Positions 24,501 through 32,358 of a stretch of 64,000 nt of DNA are shown here, one piece after another. The DNA comes from Flavobacteriales bacterium (GTDB taxonomy: Bacteria; Bacteroidota; Bacteroidia; Flavobacteriales_C; GCA-002722245), in the NCBI GenBank assembly GCA_023251095.1, contig JAHEZL010000008.1, forward strand, positions 80,360 to 144,359, in the 5' to 3' direction. A program made the translations under genes and the position numbers. Under the pieces are notes generated by a model. That model saw only the letters and a program-made list of their open reading frames with translations. It was not told the DNA's origin and did not search any database. Within the stretch, counting starts at the first letter, position 1. Each line of letters starts with the position of its first letter.

Positions 24501-24686
24501 GATTATTTCGTGTGCACACCAAGAGGAGGGAAGCATGTGAAAAATAAAGGGGAAATGATTATGTATTTTGTGGAGAGGTTGCTGCCTGAATATTCAAAGG
24601 ACGACAAAGGTTTTGTGCCTAATGAAAGGTTGTATGAAACACTTGAAAAATCTCCTATTGTGATTAATTCCGATGCGTCACTTTAA
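21534..24686 (+). CDS. Two-component-type beta-propeller sensor fused to a class III adenylate cyclase
   Basis: 1050 residues. Signal peptide (about 1-20), then some fourteen Reg_prop propeller repeats (EDSRGNLWFATESGG-like, about 25-620), a Y_Y_Y domain (about 660-755), one membrane helix (about 763-780), a short coiled coil and a class III cyclase domain (about 830-1020). Catalytic features: metal Asp in FTDFKGFTSL and in KTIGDAYM, adenine-selecting Lys in EKIKTIGD and Asp in YDIWGD, and the Asn/Arg pair in SVNIASRM. It should sense a periplasmic ligand, classically a glycan, and make cAMP. Histidine-kinase outputs are the norm for this sensor type. Confidence 0.9.
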   Translation: MNHKTKYLLFLVLLCHAAFSQQYYFERISVEEGLSQASIYAVLEDSRGNLWFATESGGVNMYDGEEIKYYFKNQGLPDDNIRAIFEDSKGRIWFGTANGGACYFENGKFHTLNMNNGLPDNYVKAITEDNEGRIWIGTLNNGIAIYDKGKFIYYPRDRGLLSDGIRTLIKDHLGQIWVGTDRGLSVFKNKRFHHYTEIHGMPNNKVISLFEDKDHNIWVGTEQGACYFDGKTFTTISNSDGLSDNRISCIYQDKSGNIWFGSKGGLDKWNYADFKAGLVTFVNFNESNGLSNNRILCITQDCSGSVWIGTKFGGVNKYIGEKFVNYNVVNGLSDQVITALYTMKDSTLVLGTFSNGITLKKGKRYDYINEMQGLSGVEISALTEDRSGALWIGTDGNGIYNYYKGTLSPFSQEMISEINCLFTDSRGLIWVGANEGLQCIAPKKSDGKYSSDLFELTSFPAFDEKNIYSICEDHLGRIWATSDTGVVFIAHPEAYKTANFEMKFLKDLPVDKNASIISCIADKDNQKVWFGTKGDGIFSYYKENFYLIQGSNDLDNLIINSISVGKQQLWLGTNKDVRMISLNDYSMQTYSFKDGFNGIQCNKNAACIDPQGNLWIGTINGTCKIYINRPSQIPTGFTPPLQLTQIKFNYAAFDWKPYCDSLTGFYDIPNKLDLPYDINNLSFDFKAKGLINPSDVEYRYYLKGHDDSLSPPDHKNEITYSNLAPGEYDFIVYSRLKNGKWSDKPIQFHVTINPPFWATTAFRTSAVVLLFLSLFGGFRWRTRRLIHEKKKLEEIVKARTLDLEEEKHKSEALLLNILPEEIADELKLHGVASTKLYPAATIMFTDFKGFTSLSGKLTPNELVSELSTIFTQFDEITDRHNMEKIKTIGDAYMCAGGIPVENSTHPVDAILAAFDFILYIEQFNKEMGQGNIWEIRAGLHTGPIIAGVVGKKKFAYDIWGDSVNIASRMESNSEEGKVNISESTYELIKDYFVCTPRGGKHVKNKGEMIMYFVERLLPEYSKDDKGFVPNERLYETLEKSPIVINSDASL

Positions 24687-24717
24687 TTTTTATAAACCGG
24701 ATTATAGTTCTATATTT

Positions 24718-24737
24718 AAAACAGGGGGGTCTGTTTT
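24718..24737 (+). terminator. Terminator of the cyclase gene
   Basis: AAAACAG / CTGTTTT, 7-bp stem with loop GGGGGT, 31 nt past the stop, followed by a T-rich stretch. Confidence 0.6.
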
Positions 24738-24786
24738 ACTTTTCATATTACTTGTAAATCATTTTTACTTGTAGAAATAATCATTT

Positions 24787-26310
24787 ATGAAGAGAATTTT
24801 TTTGCTGTTTATTTTCCTTTTACCCTTTATATCCAAAGCTCAAACCTGTAATGGTAATCTGGTGTGGTCGGATGAGTTTGATAGCACTATGCTGGATTTA
24901 AATAAATGGGCTTATCAAATTGGCGATGGTTGTCCGAATTTATGCGGCTGGGGAAACAGCGAACTGGAATATTACACCAGCAATGGCAACAATACTTATA
25001 TCAGCAGCGGTGTTTTGAATTTAAAAGTCATTAAACAAAATGCAGGATCAGCTTCTTTCACTTCCTCTAAATTAATTACCAAAGGCTTGTACAGTCGCAC
25101 CTACGGGCGCTTTGAAGCGCGCATGCGAATGCCAACGGGTTATGGTTTGTGGCCGGCTTTCTGGATGTTGAGCACCAACAATAACTGGCCAACCACAGGA
25201 GAAATTGACATTATGGAATACCGTGGTGATAAAACCAAAATCACGCAGGGAACTTTGCACTATGGTTCAAAATCTCCCAATAACCAATACGATGGAGATA
25301 GTTATACGAGTGCAGTAGCACTTGATCAGGATTTTCATATTTATGCTGTAGAATGGACGGTGGATGATATAAAATGGTATTTCGATGGTGTTTTATTTAA
25401 AACAGAAACTAAAAATCCTAATTCGTTAGATCCTGCTTCAAATAATGCTGTAGTTTGGCCATGGACCAGTGATTTTTACATCATTTTAAATTTGGCCGTT
25501 GGCGGATGGTTCACAGGTACCACTAACCCTGCAGATGTGGCATTGACAAAACCTACTTTTGAAATTGATTATGTGCGGGTTTACGATATGGATAATTCTT
25601 CCGTTGCTGAAACTGCTTACAATGGCTCTTCTTATGCCATTCCCGGAAAAATAGAAAGTGAAAATTACAACATTAAATGTGGTGGTGCTTATTATGATGT
25701 AGATGGTATAAACAATGGTGCACAATATCGTTTGGATGGTGTGGATATTGAAACCTGTACCGATGCGGGTGGCGGCTATGATGTTGGTTTTTCAGATGTT
25801 GGGGAGTGGATGGATTATACAGTTACTGTTGCAAAAAGCGCCAATTATGATCTTGATTTAAGAATTGCTTCGGGAGGCACCGGCACTTCAGCGATGCATG
25901 TTGAAGTGGATAATGTTAATGTTACAGGTTCAGTGAGTGTTTCCAATACGGGCGGATGGCAAACATGGAAAACTACCAGCGTGAAAAATATTTCTTTAAC
26001 GCAGGGAAAACATACTGTTCGCTTGGCTTTCGACGGTGCCAACATCAATAGTAATTACATGGATTGGAAAGAATCTTCTAATGGAATTGCCGACTACCCA
26101 TCTCAAATTAAGGTGGAAGATTTTTCGCAAAGAATTTTGTTTCATGAGGTGAATTCTTCGGCGCTTTTCATTTATGATCTCACGGGTGCCGAAGTGAAAA
26201 CTTCGTTTTCTCTGCTTGGAAATTCTGTTCAGATCAATAAAGAAAATTTACCGGCGGGAGTTTATTTATACCGCATAAACCATCGGGCCGGAAAGTTTGT
26301 GGTGTATTGA
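24787..26310 (+). CDS. Secreted GH16 beta-glucanase with CBM6 and sorting tail
   Basis: 507 residues. Signal peptide to about SKAQ. Residues 25-270 are a GH16 laminarinase-type domain with catalytic ExDxxE in GEIDIMEYRG (about 138-147) and flanking GLWPAFWML. A CBM6-like module spans about 285-425 (IPGKIESENYNIKCGGAYYD ... YMDWKES). A short C-terminal piece (ALFIYDLTGAEVKTSFSLL ... LPAGVYLYRINHRAGKFVVY) is a type IX sorting domain. It should hydrolyse beta-1,3 or mixed-linkage glucans outside the cell. The upstream propeller-cyclase may sense the products; that link is inference. Confidence 0.9.
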   Translation: MKRIFLLFIFLLPFISKAQTCNGNLVWSDEFDSTMLDLNKWAYQIGDGCPNLCGWGNSELEYYTSNGNNTYISSGVLNLKVIKQNAGSASFTSSKLITKGLYSRTYGRFEARMRMPTGYGLWPAFWMLSTNNNWPTTGEIDIMEYRGDKTKITQGTLHYGSKSPNNQYDGDSYTSAVALDQDFHIYAVEWTVDDIKWYFDGVLFKTETKNPNSLDPASNNAVVWPWTSDFYIILNLAVGGWFTGTTNPADVALTKPTFEIDYVRVYDMDNSSVAETAYNGSSYAIPGKIESENYNIKCGGAYYDVDGINNGAQYRLDGVDIETCTDAGGGYDVGFSDVGEWMDYTVTVAKSANYDLDLRIASGGTGTSAMHVEVDNVNVTGSVSVSNTGGWQTWKTTSVKNISLTQGKHTVRLAFDGANINSNYMDWKESSNGIADYPSQIKVEDFSQRILFHEVNSSALFIYDLTGAEVKTSFSLLGNSVQINKENLPAGVYLYRINHRAGKFVVY

Positions 26311-26311
26311 T

Positions 26312-28225
26312 TTATCTCTTCCACAGCACTTGTAATTTCACTTCACTTTTGTGATTTCCATTGATGAGATCTTTATCGGAACCTATGCTATTTTTGCTGT
26401 CATACAAAGAGGTGGAAGCTTTGAGGCACAAACTTAAATTTCTGTTGACGGGATAATTTATCATAGTATAAATTCTGTTTCCTCCTCCGTCGAAAAAGGG
26501 GATGGAAGAGCTATACAGCATATCGCTTTCGTAAGTGTAAATTCTTGAATTATAATCGGAGATGTTGAATAAACTGTAACGCAAATGAATTTTGAAAGGC
26601 AGGTTTTTAGGTTGATGCGCAATGTTTACATAAGCGATCCAGGAATATTTTTCGTTTACAAAATGTATTTCGCTGCGCACGCTCAGTGTGGATGCGAAAG
26701 AATAATTCCAGTTTAAATGGGCGCGCAATTGGCTGTATTTCTGATCGCTTTCTTTGTTTTGATAACGCAAATAAAAATTGAGTTCATCGTTCACAGTTGC
26801 CTGATACAAAACCGAAAATTCTTTTCCCTGCGTAGGTTGTGTAATTCCGTAGCGCATCCATGGATGAGAAAATATATCATAGGATAAACTCAATTGCCTG
26901 TCGGAAGAAATATTCCACAAGAGATTGATATCAGTACCCGTTTCGTTTTTCACTCCTGAACTTTGTGAATAGCTTTCTGCATAAGGATTAACGTAGTAAG
27001 GATCGTAATAACGCATTCGTATGGAAGCGGATAATTGTTCGTTCAAACTGATTAAAATGCCTGCGATCATTGCGAATTTAAATTGTTTGGAAGCAGCAAT
27101 TTCACCAAAGAAATTAAAGTTTTTGTAATCAATGGAACAATCGATACTGTTGAGGTATTGCCATCCGCTTTGTGAAAAATCGGGTTTGTAATAAGCGCTG
27201 TCGGGTACGTAAGGAAGATTGTATTTATACACTAAATTATTGAAGGCAATGCTTCGGTTTTCCTTTTGATACAAGGCGGAAATTCCAAAGGAAATTTCGG
27301 TGACATTGTCTTTTTTGTTTAATTCGGAAAGCGTTCGGTGGTAGCCGGTATTCAGCAGCGTAGTGATTTTTCCATTACTCACGGATGCATCAATTTTTTT
27401 GTAAGAAAGGAAGGCTTGCAAAATATATTTTCCAATTTGTTGTCGATAGCAAAGTCCTCTGAAAAAAGCGTTTTCATCGCTTGAAGTGTAGGGTTTGCTT
27501 TGGTTTTGAAACAAATTGGCATACAAGGGAGAGGTGATAAAACTATTGCGGTAGCCATTGCTGAGTAGCAAGCCCTGTCCGGTGTTTATTGTAAAATCTC
27601 CGATAATTAAATTCGTTTTTTTTTGTTTGTATTGTACAAAGCCGCTGTAAAAATCAAAAGCATTGGGCTGGTATTTATCGTAAAAAGATTCTCCCGGATC
27701 TTTTTCGGCAGTAAAGCCAAAGGATATTTTATTGTCGGTAAATCTGAATCGGGAATATATTTTAGCGGAGCTGCCCGTGTAAGTGTTTGTACTGCTGTCG
27801 GCATAAGCTTTTTGGTCTTCAATGATTTCTTGTGCTCTGATCATAAAAAGCACATCAGCCTTTGCTGACGGAGCAGCATCTATTTTAAAATAATGCGACA
27901 ATAATTTTATTAATTCTACATTGAATTGCAAATGTTTTAATTCGTAAATGCTAAAGAATTTTCCGTTTTTCTCCCGATAATCCACTATCCTTTTTGCTTG
28001 TTCCATATTGATCAGTGGAAGTTTGGCCAATGAATCAGCATCAGCGGTGTTGATGTTAACAGGATGTTTTAAAATAACGCGCAACTGTTCTGCCACATCA
28101 TCGGCATTTACCATTTCATCCTGATTTCCGCTGAGTAAATAATCTATGCTTTGCTGCAAAATATCATTTTGAGAAAAAACAAAATGAGAAAGAAATAAGA
28201 AAAATAAGAGCAATGTATTTTTCAT
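26312..28225 (-). CDS. Outer-membrane beta-barrel protein with N-terminal helix-hairpin-helix
   Basis: 637 residues. Signal peptide MKNTLLLFFLFLSHFVFSQ. Residues 50-115 form a ComEA-like helix-hairpin-helix (HPVNINTADADSLAKLPLINMEQAKRIVDYREKNGKF with FSIYELKHL). The remaining 500 residues are alternating polar/hydrophobic strands rich in Tyr/Phe/Asn, typical of an outer-membrane barrel, ending KLQVLWKR. HhH units usually bind DNA or fold locally; in the periplasm the role is unknown. It starts within the stop of the PorV-like gene (4-nt overlap), so the two form an operon. Confidence 0.78.
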   Translation of the reverse strand: MKNTLLLFFLFLSHFVFSQNDILQQSIDYLLSGNQDEMVNADDVAEQLRVILKHPVNINTADADSLAKLPLINMEQAKRIVDYREKNGKFFSIYELKHLQFNVELIKLLSHYFKIDAAPSAKADVLFMIRAQEIIEDQKAYADSSTNTYTGSSAKIYSRFRFTDNKISFGFTAEKDPGESFYDKYQPNAFDFYSGFVQYKQKKTNLIIGDFTINTGQGLLLSNGYRNSFITSPLYANLFQNQSKPYTSSDENAFFRGLCYRQQIGKYILQAFLSYKKIDASVSNGKITTLLNTGYHRTLSELNKKDNVTEISFGISALYQKENRSIAFNNLVYKYNLPYVPDSAYYKPDFSQSGWQYLNSIDCSIDYKNFNFFGEIAASKQFKFAMIAGILISLNEQLSASIRMRYYDPYYVNPYAESYSQSSGVKNETGTDINLLWNISSDRQLSLSYDIFSHPWMRYGITQPTQGKEFSVLYQATVNDELNFYLRYQNKESDQKYSQLRAHLNWNYSFASTLSVRSEIHFVNEKYSWIAYVNIAHQPKNLPFKIHLRYSLFNISDYNSRIYTYESDMLYSSSIPFFDGGGNRIYTMINYPVNRNLSLCLKASTSLYDSKNSIGSDKDLINGNHKSEVKLQVLWKR

Positions 28226-29019
28226 AATACGATGGCACTGGCAGGTGAAATGCCGAGAAACTGATGGTAAGCAAAAGCAATTTTTATTTCAACGGGTTTT
28301 AGTTTGTACCCAACGCCAATGTTGAAAGGCTGATTGGTGCTGGAAATATTGAAGCCGATGCAAATTTTTTCTTTCGGAAAATAGTCGATGCCCACTCCCA
28401 CGAAAGGATAGTTTTTATTCTGAAAAATAATCTGAGCATGTATTTTAATCTTCTCATCAAACACATAGCTCAAGCCTATGCGTAATAACTGCGCTTCATT
28501 TATTTTATGTTCATTATAAAGGTTGGAAGTGAAATTGCGTATGGCCGAAGATGCATTTAATTTATTGTTGATTCTATAGCTAATTCCTAATTCGGGAAAA
28601 GCGTAATACAGCGGACTTTGTTCAGATTGATAGATATACTGAAAGTGCAATTGAGCACCCAAACGGATATTGTCATTTAAGCGCATTCCTCCGCCGATAC
28701 TGATTTGATTTTTCGAATAGAATTCATTTCCAAAACGAAATAAACTGATGGCCGATGAAATTTTTTTGTTTAAAGGAAAAGCTGCAATCAGATATTGTGA
28801 GGAAATATCTTTGATTAAAAAATTACTGTTGTAAAATAATCCGCACGACAATTTTTTTACTTCCGTTAATCCGGCGGGATTACAGCTTGCGCTCCATACA
28901 TCGTTGGAATTTAAACTGTAATTGCAGGTTGCTGCGGAGTGGGCAATTAATGCAGCATCCTGTCCGCAGCAATAAAATGCACGCAACAGAGCGAATGCGC
29001 TCCATAAAAATTTATTCAT
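28222..29019 (-). CDS. PorV/PorQ-like outer-membrane barrel protein
   Basis: 265 residues with a signal sequence ending near FYCCGQ and an N-terminal block HSAATCNYSLNSNDVWSASCNPAGLTEV that matches the Asn-Pro-Ala motif of PorV/UPF0164-type barrels. The rest is beta-strand-rich. Such proteins accompany type IX secretion or act as porins. It is co-transcribed with the HhH-barrel gene. Family placement rests on the NPAGL motif and strand pattern. Confidence 0.72.
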   Translation of the reverse strand: MNKFLWSAFALLRAFYCCGQDAALIAHSAATCNYSLNSNDVWSASCNPAGLTEVKKLSCGLFYNSNFLIKDISSQYLIAAFPLNKKISSAISLFRFGNEFYSKNQISIGGGMRLNDNIRLGAQLHFQYIYQSEQSPLYYAFPELGISYRINNKLNASSAIRNFTSNLYNEHKINEAQLLRIGLSYVFDEKIKIHAQIIFQNKNYPFVGVGIDYFPKEKICIGFNISSTNQPFNIGVGYKLKPVEIKIAFAYHQFLGISPASAIVL

Positions 29020-29064
29020 AGTAAAAGGTGACTTTTTGTTTTCGTTAAGCGCGGTTCAAAGAGA

Positions 29065-29904
29065 TTATTTCTTTTTCCTTTTTGTTTGTTGTATCAGTTT
29101 CTTTTCATCACCCTCCAACTTTCGCTGTAATTTTTTCACGTCTTCTGCAGCAGGTAATTTTTCCGGTTGAATTCCTCTTTCTATCAACATTTTTCGTACA
29201 GCTGAACTATTTTCAATATGTTCTTGTTCAATAGGATTTTGTCCTTTCATGTCCTTACTTTGAACATTCACTCCGGTCATTTCAGCTGCAAGGTCTTTTG
29301 CTTTTATGCTGATTGTGGGAAGGAAATCAGCTATTGGCCTATTGTCAGGAATACCCAATTTTTTCTTTAATTGCGGAGTAGCTAATTTGAAAAGAGCTTG
29401 ATCTCCTTTTGAGCGAATGATAGCAAATCCATGATTGTCTATTCCGCGTTCATATAAAATTCCTGAAAGATATTTTTCGGTCTGACTCAGTTTCTCTCTG
29501 GCTTTTATTCTTTCATATTCAAGAAATCTTTGTTCTATGATTTCCGCTCTTCGGGTTTGTACTGCAAAGTAATTTTGAGCAAAAGCGATTTCTTGTTTCC
29601 GGCTGTCGCCGTTTTGCGCGATGAGGTAGCAGGCATATCGGGTTAATAAAATATCATCAACTGATTTTTCAGCTCCTTTTGGCATTGCTATCGTTTTCCT
29701 GACGTCAGGAAAATGATCCTTTGTCGTTCCTCCTGCGTTTTCACAGGCTTCTTTTGCTTTTTGAATTACTTTTTCAAAGTTTTCCCATCTGCTGTATCCT
29801 AAAAGGTTTTTTAGCTCGCGTGCGCTCCAGCATTCAATGCCTTCCAGTTCTGCTGAAACGGATTCAAATTGATTAAAAAGTTGTTTGATTTCTTCGGTTT
29901 TCAT
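29065..29904 (-). CDS. dinD: DNA-damage-inducible protein D
   Basis: 279 residues from MKTEEIKQLFNQFE; a 13-codon extension is possible. An N-terminal BRO/KilA-like region (IECWSARELKNLLGYSRWENFEKVIQKAKEAC ... ARYACYLIAQNGDSRKQEIAFAQNYFAVQTR) and a C-terminal helical region (GNQ-PIEQEH, ERGIQPEKLPAAEDVKKLQR) match DinD. In E. coli the homologue is LexA-regulated and modulates RecA. I see no obvious LexA box upstream here. Confidence 0.85.
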   Translation of the reverse strand: MKTEEIKQLFNQFESVSAELEGIECWSARELKNLLGYSRWENFEKVIQKAKEACENAGGTTKDHFPDVRKTIAMPKGAEKSVDDILLTRYACYLIAQNGDSRKQEIAFAQNYFAVQTRRAEIIEQRFLEYERIKAREKLSQTEKYLSGILYERGIDNHGFAIIRSKGDQALFKLATPQLKKKLGIPDNRPIADFLPTISIKAKDLAAEMTGVNVQSKDMKGQNPIEQEHIENSSAVRKMLIERGIQPEKLPAAEDVKKLQRKLEGDEKKLIQQTKRKKK

Positions 29905-30009
29905 TGATTTCTGTTTAATGTTAGGCGCTCCAAATTTATTCACACAAATAAATTTGCCATTAATTAGATATCAATAGATTTCAACAAAAAAGCGAAGCTA
30001 ATTGTTGTT

Positions 30010-31035
30010 TCAGGAAAAAGCTTTTCCCATTTCAATAAATTTCTTTTCGAAAAAAGAATAAACGAAATAACTGATGGTCAAGGTTAATGCTATAGCACTA
30101 ATGATAAAAAGCAAGTTGCTTTCTTCCTTATAAAAATGGCGAAGTGTTCCATAAACTATAGGATGTAATAAATAAACCGAATAACTCATTTCTCCCAACT
30201 TTGACAGCGGTCGGTGTAAAAAATCAGGCAATTCAAAGGGCAGTTTGTAAAAACAAAAACAAATGATAAAACACAAAAAGTAAAATACCAATCGATTCAT
30301 TCCCGTGAGCAGATGAATCAAATCTCCTTGCACTGGATAGACGATAAAAGTGAATATGCTTAAAAGCAATAGTGCTAAAATCCACAGAGATTTTTGTGTT
30401 TTGTTGTGTAAAAGAAATCCTGAGTAAACACCTCCTGCAAAAAGAAAAAGCTGATTTAAAGGATTGGTATAGGAATGCCATTGATTCCATAAAGAACTTT
30501 CATTGTTCATTCCATAAAAGGAATAATAAAGGCACAATGCAAAGGAAAAAGAGAGGAGGCTAAAAAATACAATTTTATTTTTCTTTAAAGTCCACAGCAG
30601 CAAAGGAAATAAAGCGTAAAAAAACAATTCATTGCCTATCGACCATGCACCGGTAGCAATAGCAGCATCCCATTTATAAACGGAAAACATGCCTGATAAA
30701 TTCAAAAATATAACGTTTGCATCAAAGGAACGTGAGCTTAAAAAAACGTACAATAAAGTAACTGCCCACAACAGCGGAAAAATTCTGAAAATTCTTTTGG
30801 TGAGGTATTCTAAAACGGATTTTTTTGAAAGATGAAGTTGATCTGCATATACATGATAAAGAGTGATTCCACTCAAAATATAAAATATGGAAACACCGAA
30901 AACACCTAGTCGCGCAAGAAAATTATCGGAGCCGTATTGATCCAACGATCCCGGTAAGAAATGATAGAGCATGATTCCGAAAGCACAAAGACCCCGTAAA
31001 TAATCTAAACTATGCAATCTCTTTCCGGTCATCAT
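30010..31035 (-). CDS. Acyltransferase 3 family membrane protein
   Basis: About 341 residues with ten or so membrane helices. The family start HSLDYLRGLCAFGIMLYHF holds the conserved Arg and catalytic His, and TGAWSIGNELFFYALFPLLL the second family motif. It transfers acetyl or other acyl groups onto extracellular polysaccharide or lipid. A GTG at 31041 overlapping the nucleosidase stop is an alternative start, and coupling to that gene is likely either way. It has no SGNH tail. Confidence 0.88.
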   Translation of the reverse strand: MMTGKRLHSLDYLRGLCAFGIMLYHFLPGSLDQYGSDNFLARLGVFGVSIFYILSGITLYHVYADQLHLSKKSVLEYLTKRIFRIFPLLWAVTLLYVFLSSRSFDANVIFLNLSGMFSVYKWDAAIATGAWSIGNELFFYALFPLLLWTLKKNKIVFFSLLSFSFALCLYYSFYGMNNESSLWNQWHSYTNPLNQLFLFAGGVYSGFLLHNKTQKSLWILALLLLSIFTFIVYPVQGDLIHLLTGMNRLVFYFLCFIICFCFYKLPFELPDFLHRPLSKLGEMSYSVYLLHPIVYGTLRHFYKEESNLLFIISAIALTLTISYFVYSFFEKKFIEMGKAFS

Positions 31036-31040
31036 TCTCA

Positions 31041-31811
31041 CTAAAACCGAAGATGCTTAACGCTTAATCCGTAATTCATAATTTCTTTTACCGCATCGAT
31101 ACCGATTTTAATGTGGTCTTCCACAAAATTTTCTGTCACCTTCTGATCGCTTTTTGCGGTTTTTATTCCTTCTGAAATCATCGGTTGATCGGAAACCAGA
31201 AGTAAAGCACCTGATGGAATTTTGTTGGCGAAACCAACGGTAAATATAGTGGCGGTTTCCATGTCGATGGCCATGCAACGCATCACGCGCAATCTTTCTT
31301 TAAAAGCTTCGTCGTGTTCCCAAACCCTGCGGTTGGTGGTGTAAACGGTACCTGTCCAATAATCTTTTCCGGCCGAACGAATGACAGATGATACGGCGCG
31401 TTGTAAACTAAATGCAGGAAGTGCAGGCACTTCTTTCGGAATATAATCATCAGAGGTTCCTTCACCGCGAATGGCGGCGATGGGTAAAATCAAATCGCCC
31501 AGGTTGTTTTTCTTTTTGAGTCCGCCGCATTTTCCAAGAAATAAGCAAGCGTTGGGTTTAATGGCGGAAAGTAAATCCATGATCAAAGCTGCGTTGGCAC
31601 TGCCTATTCCGAAGTTGATCATGGTAATACCATCGTGTGTGGCATTGGGCATGGCTTTGTCGGCACCTTTTATTTCGGCACCTGTTATTTGAGCAAAGGC
31701 TTTTAAATAGCCTCCGAAATTCGTAAGTAATATATGTTTTCCGAATTCTTCAAGGGGGGTTCCTGTGTATCGCGGCAACCAGTTTTCTACAATATCTTTT
31801 TTTGAATCCAT
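31041..31811 (-). CDS. amn: AMP nucleosidase
   Basis: 256 residues of the nucleoside-phosphorylase (PNP/UDP) fold: GIGSANAALIMDLL (phosphate/ribose region), ACLFLGKCGGLKKK, and the catalytic block MAIDMETATIFTVGF with LLVSDQPM. It splits AMP to adenine and ribose 5-phosphate and so tunes the AMP pool. The short form without the E. coli N-terminal domain is usual in Bacteroidota. It is divergent from the HsdR-N gene and followed directly by the acyltransferase gene. Confidence 0.88.
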   Translation of the reverse strand: MDSKKDIVENWLPRYTGTPLEEFGKHILLTNFGGYLKAFAQITGAEIKGADKAMPNATHDGITMINFGIGSANAALIMDLLSAIKPNACLFLGKCGGLKKKNNLGDLILPIAAIRGEGTSDDYIPKEVPALPAFSLQRAVSSVIRSAGKDYWTGTVYTTNRRVWEHDEAFKERLRVMRCMAIDMETATIFTVGFANKIPSGALLLVSDQPMISEGIKTAKSDQKVTENFVEDHIKIGIDAVKEIMNYGLSVKHLRF

Positions 31812-31852
31812 ATTCTTCTGTTGTATTTTTAACGAACCAATACGTAAAGTTA

Positions 31853-32305
31853 GTGATAAGGTTAAACCTTCCCGAATATCAGTTTAAGATACAACGAGCC
31901 GAAGGCGGGAAATTGTACATTTTCGATGAGATCCGGAAGAAAAATATTTTGCTGACACCCGAGGAGTGGGTGCGGCAGAATTTCATTCGCCACATGAACG
32001 AGGAGCACAAAATTCCTTTGTCGCTAATGATATTAGAGAAAGAGGTGCTGTTGAACGGACAAAAAAAGCGCATAGATATTTTGGTTTATGACACAGCAGG
32101 AAAACCAAATATTTTGGTAGAATGCAAAGCCACCAACATTAAAATATCACAGGAAACTTTTGATCAGGCTGCCCGCTATAATATGGTGACATCGGTTCCC
32201 TATCTTATTGTTACCAATGGATTGGAGCATTTTTACAGTTTTATTGATCACGACAAAAAAGCTTTTTCCTTTTTAAAAGAATTTCCTCCCTTTGAAAAAT
32301 ATTAG
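31853..32305 (+). CDS. Orphan HsdR N-terminal (type I restriction nuclease-like) domain protein
   Basis: About 150 residues from a GTG (VIRLNLPEYQFKIQ); a TTG at 31802 would add 17 residues but would overlap the divergent amn start. The HSDR_N fold is clear: ILLTPEEWVRQNFIRHM and a PD-(D/E)XK nuclease core with RIDILVYDTAGKPNILVECKA, where the Asp and the ExK triad are intact, followed by the helix FDQAARYN. No helicase domain and no HsdM/HsdS genes are nearby. The domain alone occurs widely in Bacteroidota and its substrate is unknown. Confidence 0.8.
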   Translation: MIRLNLPEYQFKIQRAEGGKLYIFDEIRKKNILLTPEEWVRQNFIRHMNEEHKIPLSLMILEKEVLLNGQKKRIDILVYDTAGKPNILVECKATNIKISQETFDQAARYNMVTSVPYLIVTNGLEHFYSFIDHDKKAFSFLKEFPPFEKY

Positions 32306-32358
32306 TAACCTAGGGATAGAAAAACCGTAATTGTTTACATATTATCACAATCCTGCTT

